From Fidelibacterota bacterium (lineage in GTDB: Bacteria > Pseudomonadota > Alphaproteobacteria > Rhodospirillales > Rhodospirillaceae): DNA of 64,000 nt. Below the pieces are notes generated by a model, which made no database searches, was not told the origin of the DNA, and worked only from the letters and a program-made list of their open reading frames with translations. The DNA lies in assembly GCA_947476895.1 (NCBI GenBank), contig CANJRX010000001.1, positions 594,476-658,475 on the forward strand. Reading direction: 5' to 3'. Below, piece after piece: positions 18,137 to 27,366 of the stretch. The position numbers and the translations under genes were made by a program. Positions within the stretch are counted from its first letter, which is position 1. Each line of letters starts with the position of its first letter.

Positions 18137-19201
18137 TTAGGCGACGCAGGATTCGAAGCCGGCTCTCAACGCCGCTTCGTCAAGCTTGCGGCCGATGAAC
18201 ACCAAGCGGCTGCGGCGTTTGTCTTTCGCGGGCCAAGCGCCCGTATATTCACCTTCCGAAACCATGTGCACGGCTTGGAACACAAAGCGCTGGTCCTGGC
18301 CCTTCATGTTGAGGATGCCTTTGGTGCGCAAGATGCTCTGGCCTTGGCTCATCAGCACGTCTTGAATCCAGGCGTCGAACTTCTCGGCGCTCAAGAGTTT
18401 GTCCGTGGCGAAGGAGAAGCTACGAATATCTTCGTCGTGCACCGGATTGACCGCGCCATGATCGTGACCATGGTCATGGTGATGATGATCGTGCCCATGA
18501 TGATCATGGTCATGATCGTGGTTGTGGCTCGGGTCGTGGGCGTGGCCATGCAAGAAACAGGGATCGAGCTCGATCGCGCGCTTCAAGTCGAAAGCGCCTT
18601 TATCGAGAATCTTATCCAGTTCAATGCCGCAGCGGGCGGTGTGATAAATCTGGGCAAAGGGGTTAAGACCCCGCACGCGCGCTTCGATGCGCTTCAAGTC
18701 ATCGGCAGACACCAAGTCGGTCTTGTTCAACAGCACGATGTCGGCGAAGGCGATCTGTTCTTTGGCTTCACCGCTATCGGCTAGGCGCTGCTCGACGTGC
18801 TTAGCATCGACAACCGTCACGATGCTGTCGAGTTTGGTCTTTTTCTTGATGTCGTCGTCGGTGAAAAAAGTCTGTGCCACGGGTGCCGGATCGGCAAGGC
18901 CGGTGGTTTCCACCAGGATGGCGTCGAACTTCTCGCGGCGCTTCAAAAGGCTGCCGATGATGCGGATCAAATCGCCGCGCACGGTGCAACAGATGCAGCC
19001 GTTGTTCATCTCGAACACTTCTTCATCGGCGCCGACCACCAGATCGTTGTCGATGCCGATCTCGCCGAATTCATTGACGATGACGGCGTATTTCTTGCCG
19101 TGATTTTCGGTGAGAACGCGGTTCAGCAACGTGGTCTTCCCCGCGCCGAGATATCCCGTGAGTACTGTTACTGGAATTGCAGAAGATGTCTGCTCGCTCA
19201 T
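18137..19201 (-). CDS. CobW/COG0523 family GTPase, His-rich metallochaperone
   Basis: A G3E-family GTPase of 354 aa. Walker A is GYLGAGKTTLL near residue 16, the metal-binding motif CICC lies at about 70-73, NKTDL is the GTP specificity motif, and there is a C-terminal CobW domain. Between the two domains sits a very His/Asp-rich loop (about residues 218-250, with more than 15 His), a typical metal-binding insert. COG0523 members of this kind include zinc chaperones (ZigA/ZNG1) and nickel or cobalt chaperones. Zinc is my guess, but no Zur-like operator was seen upstream. It starts at ATG 19201 after GGAGAG. Confidence 0.92.
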   Translation of the reverse strand: MSEQTSSAIPVTVLTGYLGAGKTTLLNRVLTENHGKKYAVIVNEFGEIGIDNDLVVGADEEVFEMNNGCICCTVRGDLIRIIGSLLKRREKFDAILVETTGLADPAPVAQTFFTDDDIKKKTKLDSIVTVVDAKHVEQRLADSGEAKEQIAFADIVLLNKTDLVSADDLKRIEARVRGLNPFAQIYHTARCGIELDKILDKGAFDLKRAIELDPCFLHGHAHDPSHNHDHDHDHHGHDHHHHDHGHDHGAVNPVHDEDIRSFSFATDKLLSAEKFDAWIQDVLMSQGQSILRTKGILNMKGQDQRFVFQAVHMVSEGEYTGAWPAKDKRRSRLVFIGRKLDEAALRAGFESCVA

Positions 19202-19339
19202 ACCGCTCTCCTGGAAGGCGCTTTAAGTGTATGCGCCCTTATATAGGGGCAACTCTAGGGCTGAAACAGAGGGGCCCAAAAAGCTTCCGGCGCGACTTGG
19301 GAAAGCCGCGCCGGACAGATTTCGATATCTAAAGGCGCT

Positions 19340-19924
19340 TTAGACCTGCTCTTCACCAGCTTCTTCGGTGGCTTCTTCCGCGCCGCCTTGAGCGGCGGTG
19401 TCAGCTTCCAGCTTGGCGGCGTCTTCAGCGCGTTCCAGAAGGGCGGCAGCTTGCGCGGCCGTCTGCTTGGCTTCTTCGAGCGAGCGGGCGACTGTGAAGT
19501 CGATGTCGACCTTCACTTCCGGATGCAAACGGATAGCGGTCCTGAACGAACCCAAGTTCTTCACCGGCGCGTTCAAAAGCACCTGCGCCGAACGGTCGAC
19601 GGCGTAACCTTGCTCCTTCAACGCATCGCCGATATCGCGCGCGCTGACTGAACCATAAAGCTGTCCGCCTTCACCGGCCTGACGGACGATGACCAGCTTC
19701 AAGCCTTCCAATTTCTTGGCCACGACTTCAGCTTCGCCGCGACGCGAGGCGTTGTTGGCTTCGAGTTCAGAGCGCTTGGACTCGAACACGGCCTTGTTGT
19801 CTTTATTGGCGCGCAGCGCCTTTTTCTGAGGGAACAGGAAGTTGCGGGCAAAACCCGGCTTCACCGTTACAACGTCGCCCATTGCGCCAAGGCGTTCGAT
19901 ACGTTCCAGCAAGATCACTTCCAT
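19340..19924 (-). CDS. rplI: 50S ribosomal protein L9
   Basis: Ribosomal protein L9, 194 aa. The N-terminal rRNA-binding domain starts MEVILLERIERLGAMGDVV with KPGFARNFLFPQKKA, followed by the long connecting helix and a C-terminal domain. An acidic Ala/Glu-rich tail (about the last 40 residues) makes it longer than the usual 150-aa form, a common alphaproteobacterial feature. ATG 19924 shares a base with the stop of the DUF2232 gene (TGATG); the GTG one codon before is unlikely. Confidence 0.96.
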   Translation of the reverse strand: MEVILLERIERLGAMGDVVTVKPGFARNFLFPQKKALRANKDNKAVFESKRSELEANNASRRGEAEVVAKKLEGLKLVIVRQAGEGGQLYGSVSARDIGDALKEQGYAVDRSAQVLLNAPVKNLGSFRTAIRLHPEVKVDIDFTVARSLEEAKQTAAQAAALLERAEDAAKLEADTAAQGGAEEATEEAGEEQV

Positions 19925-20892
19925 CACTCACCTCCTGCACGTGGCGCCAAAAAGCGCCCGCGGATTTGCAAAAAATTGTCCATCACACCCAAGCCGACCA
20001 ATATCACCGAAGAGATACCCGCCGTCACAAGGGCTAACACGTAAAAGCCCGCTAGCCACGCCAACCGGTACTTGAGCCGTGCAGCGATGCAATGCACCAC
20101 CGCGAGACCCTGTAGCACCAGCGGCAAACTCAAGATCGCCGCCGCATTGCTGGCAATGAAGCCAGCGTCGTCCGTCAAAACCACCGCCCCTATGGCCGTC
20201 GCCCCGAACAGAGCGATAAACCAGTGCGGTGCTTCGAACCCGCGGTAGGCCGGTGTCGGCCACATCGCCAAGTTCATCTTCGTCAGCATCATTTGGCCCA
20301 AGCCGGCGCTCAAGATCGCCCGCAAACACCAGTCCCAGGCGGCAATGCCCGGGAGTAATCCCGCCATGGAGCGCACCAATTCAGCGCGCGCCGTAGCAAA
20401 GTCCATCTCGCCGGCCGCCGGCGTCTCTGCCGGTAGCGCCGGGAGGACTTGGTCGAGCCGAGCGCGCAAGACCGCCTCTAACCCGCCTTCGCCCGCCGGC
20501 ATCATCACCAGCGATATCACTGTGGCCGCGAAAGCCACCAACACCAGCCAGCACACCGTCCGGGCGACAACCGCGCCCGAGATGGTGGGTTTGCCTGCAT
20601 CCCAGACGGCGGTCAGTCCCATGCGGGACAAGATCGCCACCGGCGCTGCATCCACCGCCAAGTAGACGGCCGCGAGCGGGAAAGATCCCGTCATGACCGT
20701 CATCGTCACGGCGCCTGCCACCACTGCCACCGGCAAGTAAGCGACACCGAGACTGAGCACCACCATCGCCAACGGCAGCGGCGAAAGCATCGCCCCTACC
20801 ATCACACCCATCACCGACTGGCGTAGGGTTGCTATCAGAAGCAACGCACCCAGTGCCCCAGCGACAACCGCTATGGCACTGGTTCGCGTCAC
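19924..20892 (-). CDS. DUF2232 membrane protein
   Basis: An integral membrane protein of 322 aa with about eight hydrophobic helices. Alphaproteobacteria typically carry a DUF2232 gene between rpsR and rplI, as here; its function is unknown. The start is GTG 20892 (VTRTSAIAVVAGALG), lying one base after the rpsR stop. The longer open frame to 20949 overlaps rpsR and is not needed. Its coupling to rplI suggests co-expression with the ribosomal operon. Confidence 0.85.
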   Translation of the reverse strand: MTRTSAIAVVAGALGALLLIATLRQSVMGVMVGAMLSPLPLAMVVLSLGVAYLPVAVVAGAVTMTVMTGSFPLAAVYLAVDAAPVAILSRMGLTAVWDAGKPTISGAVVARTVCWLVLVAFAATVISLVMMPAGEGGLEAVLRARLDQVLPALPAETPAAGEMDFATARAELVRSMAGLLPGIAAWDWCLRAILSAGLGQMMLTKMNLAMWPTPAYRGFEAPHWFIALFGATAIGAVVLTDDAGFIASNAAAILSLPLVLQGLAVVHCIAARLKYRLAWLAGFYVLALVTAGISSVILVGLGVMDNFLQIRGRFLAPRAGGE

Positions 20893-20893
20893 A

Positions 20894-21136
20894 TTAGATC
20901 GCGACGACGTAAGGCAGCAGCGCCAGGAAGCGCGCGCGCTTAATGGCACGAGCCAATTCGCGCTGCTTCTTGGTGGACACCGCAGTGATACGGCTCGGAA
21001 CGATCTTGCCGCGCTCAGAGATGTAGCGCTGCAACAACCGTGTATCCTTGTAGTCGATCTTCGGCGCGTTCGCGCCCGTGAACGGGCAAGTCTTGCGACG
21101 GCGGAAGAAAGGTTTGCGTCCTGCAGGAGCGGTCAT
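20894..21136 (-). CDS. rpsR: 30S ribosomal protein S18
   Basis: An 80-aa S18 protein with the basic N-terminus [10 protein letters not shown] and the conserved core [20 protein letters not shown]. It binds next to S6 on the 30S platform. It lies 2 bases downstream of rpsF and is translated from ATG 21136. Confidence 0.97.
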   Translation of the reverse strand: MTAPAGRKPFFRRRKTCPFTGANAPKIDYKDTRLLQRYISERGKIVPSRITAVSTKKQRELARAIKRARFLALLPYVVAI

Positions 21137-21138
21137 AA

Positions 21139-21663
21139 TTATTCTCCCGTGTTCGTGTTGTCGTCACCGCGCGGGCGACGGCCTGAACCGAAGCGGTCAC
21201 CGCCGCCGCCAGCAGTAGCGCCGTCTTCGCGCGGACGACGGAAACCACCGCCACCGCCGCCGCCGCCAAAGCCGCCACCGTCACGACCGCCGCGGCCACC
21301 GCCGCCGCCGCCGAAGAATCCGGTACGCTCAGCAGGGCGGTCCTTGTTGATCAGAACGGCCGACTGGCCTTCTTCCAACTCTTCCACGCGCACGGTCAGA
21401 TAGCGCAACACATCTTCGTTGATGCGCATACGACGCTCGTACTCGTTGATGGCCGCCGGAGGGGCATCGATGTTGAAGAACACATAGTGAGCTTTGCGGT
21501 TCTTCTTGATGCGATAGGTCAACGAACGCAGGCCCCAAAGCTCGCGCTTGGTTACCTTGCCGCCGCCTTCAACAATAATATTGGTGAGTTCATCAGCCAG
21601 AGTGTCCACCTGGGTGGTGGCAATGTCCTGGCGCGCAATCACCACGCCCTCGTAAAGAGGCAT
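21139..21663 (-). CDS. rpsF: 30S ribosomal protein S6 with Gly/Arg-rich tail
   Basis: Ribosomal protein S6; it starts at ATG 21663 ([15 protein letters not shown]) and ends overlapping nothing, 2 bases before rpsR. The S6 fold occupies about residues 1-95 ([19 protein letters not shown] is typical). The remaining 75-80 residues are a low-complexity tail of Gly runs, Arg and Asp (for example [13 protein letters not shown]). Alphaproteobacterial S6 proteins often have extended tails, but the RGG-like repeats are noteworthy. The long upstream extension of the open frame is spurious. Confidence 0.95.
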   Translation of the reverse strand: MPLYEGVVIARQDIATTQVDTLADELTNIIVEGGGKVTKRELWGLRSLTYRIKKNRKAHYVFFNIDAPPAAINEYERRMRINEDVLRYLTVRVEELEEGQSAVLINKDRPAERTGFFGGGGGGRGGRDGGGFGGGGGGGGFRRPREDGATAGGGGDRFGSGRRPRGDDNTNTGE

Positions 21664-21995
21664 GTCGTTAGTCTCCCTTTGGCTTATCTCGTCCCGGCAT
21701 AAGCGCCGCCAATCGGCACCGGCTGGGCATAGCCGACCGCGGGCGGTCGGCAAGGAGTTATGTAAGGGCGCGGAATATACACATTTGCACTGGCCCGGCA
21801 AGGCATTCCGCCCCGGCTTCGGCCAGGGGGTTCGCCGGGGAGCAAGGGCTGGGTTCGGCAATTTTATGTAATAATATCAATAAGTTAATATTAAACCCCA
21901 CAGCTTTCCTTGACAGGACCGGGCGCATCGTTCAGGTCTCGCACCCGACAAAGTACCAAAAACATCAGACTTTCACCGAATTTCGAGGAGATTCC
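21664..21995. promoter_or_regulatory. Divergent promoter region between rpsF and fabD
   Basis: This 332-base gap separates the minus-strand rpsF operon from the plus-strand fab operon. An AT-rich island at about 21858-21900 is the likely promoter core. A perfect -35-like TTGACA lies at 21910-21915 facing fabD, but no good -10 stands 16-18 bases further, so the fabD promoter is not settled. No gene is supported here. Confidence 0.45.
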
Positions 21996-22940
21996 ATGAG
22001 TTGGGCCTATGTATTTCCCGGCCAGGGTTCCCAGACCGTGGGTATGGGGAAGGAACTGGCGGCGGCTTTTGCCGAGGCTAGAGAGATTTTCCAGGAGGTC
22101 GACGAGGCTTTGAAACAGAAGCTCTCGGCCCTGATGTTTGAAGGTCCCCAAGACACCCTGACCCTCACCGAAAACGCCCAGCCGGCCCTGATGGCCGTCA
22201 GCATGGCGGTGGTGAAGGTACTGGAGAAACAGGGCAACCTCAGCATTCGCAACACCGCACGCTATGTGGCGGGCCATTCTCTCGGCGAATACTCGGCCCT
22301 GGCTGCTGCCGGTTCGCTTACGGTTTCGGACGCGGCGCGCCTTTTGAAGACTCGCGGCCAGGCCATGCAGAAGGCGGTTCCTGTGGGTGTGGGCGCCATG
22401 GCGGCCTTGCTCGGCCTCGATGTTGACCAGGCGCAGGAAATCGCCAGCGAAGCCTCCGGCGGCGGCGAGATTTGCGCGGCGGCCAACGACAATGCGCCGG
22501 GCCAAGTCGTCGTGTCCGGTCACAAGGCCGCAGTCGAACGCGCGATTGAGCTCGCCAAAACCAAAGGTGCGAAGCGCGCCATGCTGCTGCCCGTGAGCGC
22601 GCCGTTCCATTGTCCTTTGATGAAGCCGGCCGCCGATGTCATGGCCGATGCACTCGCGAAAGTGACCATCAAATCTCCGGCCGTGCCGGTGATCGCCAAT
22701 GTCACCGCCGCGACTGTTATTGATCCCGATGAAATCCGCCGTCTCCTGGTCGAGCAAGTCACCGGCATGGTGCGTTGGCGCGAAAGCGTGCACGTCATGA
22801 AGGATGCGGGCGTCGACACTTTGATCGAACTGGGCGCAGGCAAAGTGCTTTCAGGGCTCACCAAACGCATCAATGCTGAGCTTGTAGGCATCAGCGTCGG
22901 CACGCCGCAAGACATCGAAGACTTCCTCAAGCGCAAATAA
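21996..22940 (+). CDS. fabD: Malonyl-CoA-ACP transacylase
   Basis: It transfers malonyl from CoA to acyl carrier protein for fatty acid synthesis. VFPGQGSQTVGMG lies at the N-terminus, and the nucleophile Ser95 is in the GHSLGEYSAL motif. The catalytic His is in PVSAPFHCPLM, followed by VIANVTA. 314 aa is full length. It starts at ATG 21996 after GAGGAGA and is the first gene of fabD-fabG-acpP-fabF. Confidence 0.97.
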   Translation: MSWAYVFPGQGSQTVGMGKELAAAFAEAREIFQEVDEALKQKLSALMFEGPQDTLTLTENAQPALMAVSMAVVKVLEKQGNLSIRNTARYVAGHSLGEYSALAAAGSLTVSDAARLLKTRGQAMQKAVPVGVGAMAALLGLDVDQAQEIASEASGGGEICAAANDNAPGQVVVSGHKAAVERAIELAKTKGAKRAMLLPVSAPFHCPLMKPAADVMADALAKVTIKSPAVPVIANVTAATVIDPDEIRRLLVEQVTGMVRWRESVHVMKDAGVDTLIELGAGKVLSGLTKRINAELVGISVGTPQDIEDFLKRK

Positions 22941-22956
22941 TCGCGGGAGACACACT

Positions 22957-23694
22957 ATGTTCGATTTGACTGGTAAAACCGCGCTTATCACCGGCGCCAG
23001 CGGCGGGCTCGGCGCAGCAATGGCGCGGGCTCTTCATGCACAAGGTGCGACGGTTGCGTTGCACGGATCGCGCCGCGATGCGCTGGAAGCTTTGGCGGGC
23101 GAGTTGAAAGACCGCGCGCATGTGCTGGTCAGCAACCTCACCGAAGGCGACGCAACGGAAAAGCTTGTGCCCGATGCCGAAGCCGCCATGGGGCAGCTCG
23201 ATATCCTGGTCAACAACGCCGGCATCACGCGCGACGGATTGATCTTGCGCATGAAGGACCAGGATTTCTGGGACGTCATCAACGTCAATCTGGGCGTGGC
23301 CTTCAAGCTGTCGCGCGCTGCCGTCAAAGGCATGATGAAACGCCGCAATGGCCGCATCATCAATATTTCGTCGGTGGTAGGTGTGACTGGCAATCCCGGC
23401 CAGACCAACTATGTAGCGTCCAAGGCTGGTCTGATCGGCTTGACCAAATCTTTGGCCCAGGAAGTCGGCAGCCGCGGCATAACCGTGAATGCGGTGGCGC
23501 CCGGGTTCATCACCAGCGCCATGACCGAGAAACTGAATGAAGACCAAAAAGCCCGGATCCTTGGCAGCATTCCCCTGGGCCGCATGGGCGAGGGGTCTGA
23601 GGTGGCTGCATCCGTGGTCTACCTCGCCAGCGCCGAGGCGGCTTACATAACCGGCCAGACGCTGCACGTTAACGGCGGTATGGCAATGATTTAA
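22957..23694 (+). CDS. fabG: 3-oxoacyl-ACP reductase
   Basis: An NADPH-dependent reductase of the SDR family for the first reduction of each elongation cycle. TGASGGLG binds the cofactor, NNAG is present, and catalysis involves the Ser of NISSVVG, then YVASK. PGFITSAMT follows and the C-terminus is GQTLHVNGGMAM. 245 aa; it lies 16 bases after fabD with GGGAGA upstream of the ATG. Confidence 0.96.
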   Translation: MFDLTGKTALITGASGGLGAAMARALHAQGATVALHGSRRDALEALAGELKDRAHVLVSNLTEGDATEKLVPDAEAAMGQLDILVNNAGITRDGLILRMKDQDFWDVINVNLGVAFKLSRAAVKGMMKRRNGRIINISSVVGVTGNPGQTNYVASKAGLIGLTKSLAQEVGSRGITVNAVAPGFITSAMTEKLNEDQKARILGSIPLGRMGEGSEVAASVVYLASAEAAYITGQTLHVNGGMAMI

Positions 23695-23862
23695 CACCGG
23701 GAAAAGCGTGATTTTGCATAATGTTGATCCCGGCCTAGCCAAGAAAAATGTAATATGCTACTCAACCCTCCGTCCGGAGGGGGAAGCCGGAGTTCGATGG
23801 CTGCCGCTCTCGCCGCCCGCTGAAAACTACTCACTTACAAATAACTACTTGAGGAATAACGA

Positions 23863-24102
23863 ATGAGCGACGTTGCTGACCGCGTGAAAAAGATTGTCGT
23901 GGAGCATTTGGGCGTTGAAGAGTCCAAGGTGACGGACAATGCCAGTTTCATTGATGACTTGGGTGCCGACAGCTTGGATACCGTTGAGCTGGTCATGGCC
24001 TTCGAAGAAGAATTCAGCGTCGAGATCCCGGATGATGCGGCGGAAAAGATCCTGACCGTGAAGGATGCGATTGCCTTCATCCAGGCGAACGCCAGCAAAT
24101 AG
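23863..24102 (+). CDS. acpP: Acyl carrier protein
   Basis: A 79-aa acidic carrier protein. Ser37 of [12 protein letters not shown] receives the 4'-phosphopantetheine arm. It starts at ATG 23863 after TTGAGGAATAACG. The 168-base gap after fabG contains a small hairpin, CCCTCC-GTCC-GGAGGG, at about 23766-23781, and probably a separate promoter for this highly expressed gene, which I cannot place with confidence. Confidence 0.97.
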   Translation: MSDVADRVKKIVVEHLGVEESKVTDNASFIDDLGADSLDTVELVMAFEEEFSVEIPDDAAEKILTVKDAIAFIQANASK

Positions 24103-24253
24103 TTTCGCGGGATTATTCGCTTGGGCACAGTCCCACGGATAGGAACCGGTTAAAGCGCAATGGGGCCTTGGGACACAACCGGGTCCCATCGCCGTTTCTG
24201 GAGCACATCAGGTTTGCTAATAACCAGGTGCGATAAAAACAGGAAGTTGGTTC

Positions 24254-25528
24254 ATGGCCTTCGAACCTAAACGTGTTGTTGTCACAGGTATTGGTCTCAC
24301 CACGCCGCTCGGTACGGGCGTCGCGGGGAATTGGGAATCGCTGATCGCCGGGAAATCCGGCCTCGGTCCCATCACGCGCTTTCCGGCGGCGGATTTACCC
24401 TGCCGCGTCGGTGGCGAAGTGCCGCTGGCCGAAGATCATCCCTACAGATTCATTGCCGATAACGTGGTTTCGCCGAAGGACCGCCGCCGTATGGACGATT
24501 TCATCGTCTATGCCATCGCAGCGGCCGACGAGGCGATCAGAGATTCCGGCTGGGTGCCGCCGACCGACGAAGCGCGCGAACGTACCGGCGTGATGATCGG
24601 CTCGGGCATCGGCGGTCTTGCGACCATCGACGACACCTCGAAGACTCTCGAAGCGCAAGGTCCGCGCCGCGTATCGCCGTTCTTTATTCCGGCGAGCTTG
24701 ATCAACCTCGCCACCGGCCAGGTCTCGATCAAACACGGCTTCAAAGGTCCGAACCACGCGCCGGTCACCGCGTGCGCCACAGGTGCGCATGCGATTGGTG
24801 ATGCCGCGCGTCTCATCAAATACGGCGATGCCGATGTGATGGTCACGGGCGGTGCTGAATCGGCTTTGTGCCGTCTTGGCATCGCGGGCTTCGCGGCCAT
24901 GAAGGCGCTCTCCACCAGCTACAACGACACACCGACGCGCGCTTCGCGCCCCTGGGACAAAGGCCGCGACGGCTTTGTCATGGGCGAAGGTTCGGGCGTG
25001 TTGGTCATTGAAGACTTGGAACACGCACGCAAACGCGGCGCTAAGATTTATGCTGAAATTCTTGGCTATGGCCTCGCGGGTGATGCCTATCACCTGACGG
25101 CGCCGGCCGAAGATGGCTCGGGCGGCTTCCGCGCGATGCGCGGCGCGCTCAAAGATGCCGGCCTCAATCTTGATCAGATCGATTACATCAACGCGCACGG
25201 CACTTCGACGCCCAAGGGCGACGAGATCGAACTGGGCGCGGTAAAACGCCTGTTCGGCGATGCGGCTTACAAGCTGTCGATGTCGTCTACCAAGTCGGCC
25301 ATCGGCCACTTGCTGGGTGCGGCCGGTGCGGTGGAAGCGATTTACTCGATCTTGGCGCTCTGCGACCAGGTGGCGCCGCCGACCTTGAACCTCGACGATC
25401 CGTCGGATGGTTGCGATATCGATCTGGTGCCACACAAAGCCAAAGAACGGAAAATCCGTTACGTCCTGTCGAACTCCTTCGGGTTCGGCGGCACCAATGC
25501 GTCGCTCGTTATCGGCCCGGCGCCGTAA
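24254..25528 (+). CDS. fabF: Beta-ketoacyl-ACP synthase II
   Basis: A condensing enzyme that elongates acyl-ACP with malonyl-ACP. The catalytic Cys is in VTACATGAHAIG near residue 174, the two His are in NAHGTSTPKGD and SAIGHLLGAAG, and GFGGTNAS lies near the C-terminus. 424 aa is normal. The 151-base gap after acpP shows no clear terminator. Confidence 0.97.
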   Translation: MAFEPKRVVVTGIGLTTPLGTGVAGNWESLIAGKSGLGPITRFPAADLPCRVGGEVPLAEDHPYRFIADNVVSPKDRRRMDDFIVYAIAAADEAIRDSGWVPPTDEARERTGVMIGSGIGGLATIDDTSKTLEAQGPRRVSPFFIPASLINLATGQVSIKHGFKGPNHAPVTACATGAHAIGDAARLIKYGDADVMVTGGAESALCRLGIAGFAAMKALSTSYNDTPTRASRPWDKGRDGFVMGEGSGVLVIEDLEHARKRGAKIYAEILGYGLAGDAYHLTAPAEDGSGGFRAMRGALKDAGLNLDQIDYINAHGTSTPKGDEIELGAVKRLFGDAAYKLSMSSTKSAIGHLLGAAGAVEAIYSILALCDQVAPPTLNLDDPSDGCDIDLVPHKAKERKIRYVLSNSFGFGGTNASLVIGPAP

Positions 25529-25555
25529 GCCCCGACGCATGAAGCGCTCATTTAT

Positions 25556-26533
25556 ATGAAGTGGGTGCGTTTCCTTTTTGTGATGGTGGTGTTGGCCGGC
25601 GTGGGCGCGGGCGGCGCTTATCTGTGGTTCCAACGCGCTATCGAAATGCCAGGTCCGCTCCAAGCGCCGGTTACAATCGTCATTGAGCCGCGCTCAGGCG
25701 TGTCGGCCATCGCCCGGCAATTGGCTGATTCCGGCATCACCGCCCAGTCGTGGATCACGGTTCTGCAGGCCCGCCGCACCGGTCAGGACCGCAGCCTCAA
25801 GCCCGGCGAATATCGCTTCGATCCCGGCATGAACGTGATCGCCGTGCTGGATAAACTGGTGCGTCACGACGTGGTCGTGCGCTTTGTCACCATTCCGGAA
25901 GGTCTGGTGACGGCAGAGATCAAAGCCATTCTGGACGGCGCCCAAGGCCTTGTCGGCGACATCACTGCCAAGATTGAAGACGGCGACCTCAAGCCCGAAA
26001 CCTATCGTTACGAATGGGGCGATAAACGCGACGCTCTCGTGGCCCGCATGCGCAACGCCCGCGAAGCAGCGCTTAAAGAACTGTGGGATGCGCGCGCGCA
26101 AGATCTGCCGCTGAATTCACCGGAAGAGGCAGTTGCGTTGGCCTCGATCGTCGAGAAAGAAACCGGCAAGCCCGACGAACGGCCCAGGGTGGCCGGCGTT
26201 TTCATCAACCGCCTCAAGCGCGGCATGAAACTGCAGTCGGACCCGACCGTGGTTTACGGTTTGGGGCGCGCCGGGGACACCATCACCTATGCCGACCTCG
26301 AGCGGCCCACGCCCTTCAATACCTATGTAATCCCGGGGTTACCGCCGTCACCCATTTGTCACCCGGGCCGCGCCTCGCTGGCGGCGGTGCTGAACCCCGC
26401 GGCGTCCCAAGACCTCTATTTTGTGGCCGACGGCACGGGCGGCCATGCTTTCGCTGCGAGCCTCGACGAGCACAATCGTAACGTCGCGCAATGGCGCAAG
26501 AGTCAAAGGGCTTCAAATCCAGAAGCCAAATAG
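25556..26533 (+). CDS. mltG: Endolytic transglycosylase MltG
   Basis: An inner-membrane anchored YceG-family enzyme that cuts nascent peptidoglycan strands and sets glycan length. One N-terminal membrane helix (FLFVMVVLAGVGAGGAYLW) is followed by a LysM-like region and the YceG core. The catalytic Glu is in ASIVEKETGKPDERP, followed by VFINRLKRGMKLQSDPTV and YVIPGLPPSPI. 325 aa. It follows fabF by 27 bases, the usual fabF-mltG order. Confidence 0.95.
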   Translation: MKWVRFLFVMVVLAGVGAGGAYLWFQRAIEMPGPLQAPVTIVIEPRSGVSAIARQLADSGITAQSWITVLQARRTGQDRSLKPGEYRFDPGMNVIAVLDKLVRHDVVVRFVTIPEGLVTAEIKAILDGAQGLVGDITAKIEDGDLKPETYRYEWGDKRDALVARMRNAREAALKELWDARAQDLPLNSPEEAVALASIVEKETGKPDERPRVAGVFINRLKRGMKLQSDPTVVYGLGRAGDTITYADLERPTPFNTYVIPGLPPSPICHPGRASLAAVLNPAASQDLYFVADGTGGHAFAASLDEHNRNVAQWRKSQRASNPEAK

Positions 26534-26625
26534 CTTGCGTTGCGTTATTTTAGCGCAATGTATGTTCTATGAGCCGTAAAGCCGCCGGGGCAGAGTTGCT
26601 AGCGTAGAGTCAGGGGACCACAGAC

Positions 26626-27366
26626 ATGATTGAATATTTACTCGATCCGCAGACGTGGATGGCGCTGCTCACCCTGACGGTGCTCGAGATCGTGCTTGGC
26701 ATCGACAACCTTGTCTTCCTCGCCATCGTTTCCAACCGCCTGCCGAAAGAAAAGCAAGCCGCGGCACGGCGCATCGGTTTGTCGGCGGCGCTGATCTTGC
26801 GTGTTGGTTTGTTGCTGGCGCTGACCTGGATCGCGCAAGCCACCACACCGATCATCACCATTGCCGATTTCCCCATCAGCTGGCGCGACATCATCCTCGG
26901 CGTCGGCGGACTCTATCTTGTCTACAAGGGCGTGATGGAAATTCACGAAGCCGTCGAAGGCAGTGATGCACATGGTGAATCTAAACCGCCGGCGTCGTTT
27001 GCTTCGGTGATCACCCAGATCATGATCCTCGATCTGGTGTTCTCGCTTGATTCCATCATTACGGCCGTTGGCATGACCAACAATCGCCCGGTCATGATCA
27101 CCGCCATCGTCATCGCCATTTTGGTCATGATGTTTGCGGCCGGCGCAGTGTCGGGTTTCATCAACAAACACCCGACGGTAAAGATGTTGGCGCTGGCCTT
27201 CTTGATCCTGGTCGGCACGGCACTGATTGCCGACGGAGCGCACTTCCATATTCCGCGCGCCTATCTCTACTTCGCCATTGCGTTCTCGATTGGCGTCGAG
27301 GCGCTGAATTTGTGGAGACATGCGCGCCACGAACGGCGCATGGCCGCGAAAGCTGCAGGAAACTAA
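26626..27366 (+). CDS. TerC family integral membrane protein
   Basis: A 246-aa membrane protein with about seven helices and the TerC motifs EIVLGIDNLVFLAI and DLVFSLDSIITAVGM, whose acidic residues lie in the membrane. TerC proteins have been linked to tellurite resistance and to Mn/Ca export during protein secretion; the substrate here is not shown. AGGGGA precedes the ATG at 26626. Some TerC genes follow a manganese riboswitch (yybP-ykoY), but I saw no such fold in the 92-base gap. Confidence 0.9.
   Translation: MIEYLLDPQTWMALLTLTVLEIVLGIDNLVFLAIVSNRLPKEKQAAARRIGLSAALILRVGLLLALTWIAQATTPIITIADFPISWRDIILGVGGLYLVYKGVMEIHEAVEGSDAHGESKPPASFASVITQIMILDLVFSLDSIITAVGMTNNRPVMITAIVIAILVMMFAAGAVSGFINKHPTVKMLALAFLILVGTALIADGAHFHIPRAYLYFAIAFSIGVEALNLWRHARHERRMAAKAAGN

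Noticed and set aside
24395..25663. 422-aa minus-strand ORF opposite fabF
   Set aside because: Antisense shadow of fabF; Arg/His-rich with no recognisable motif.
26534..26625. Manganese (yybP-ykoY) riboswitch before the TerC gene
   Set aside because: The gap is only 92 bases and the conserved internal loops of the motif were not visible.
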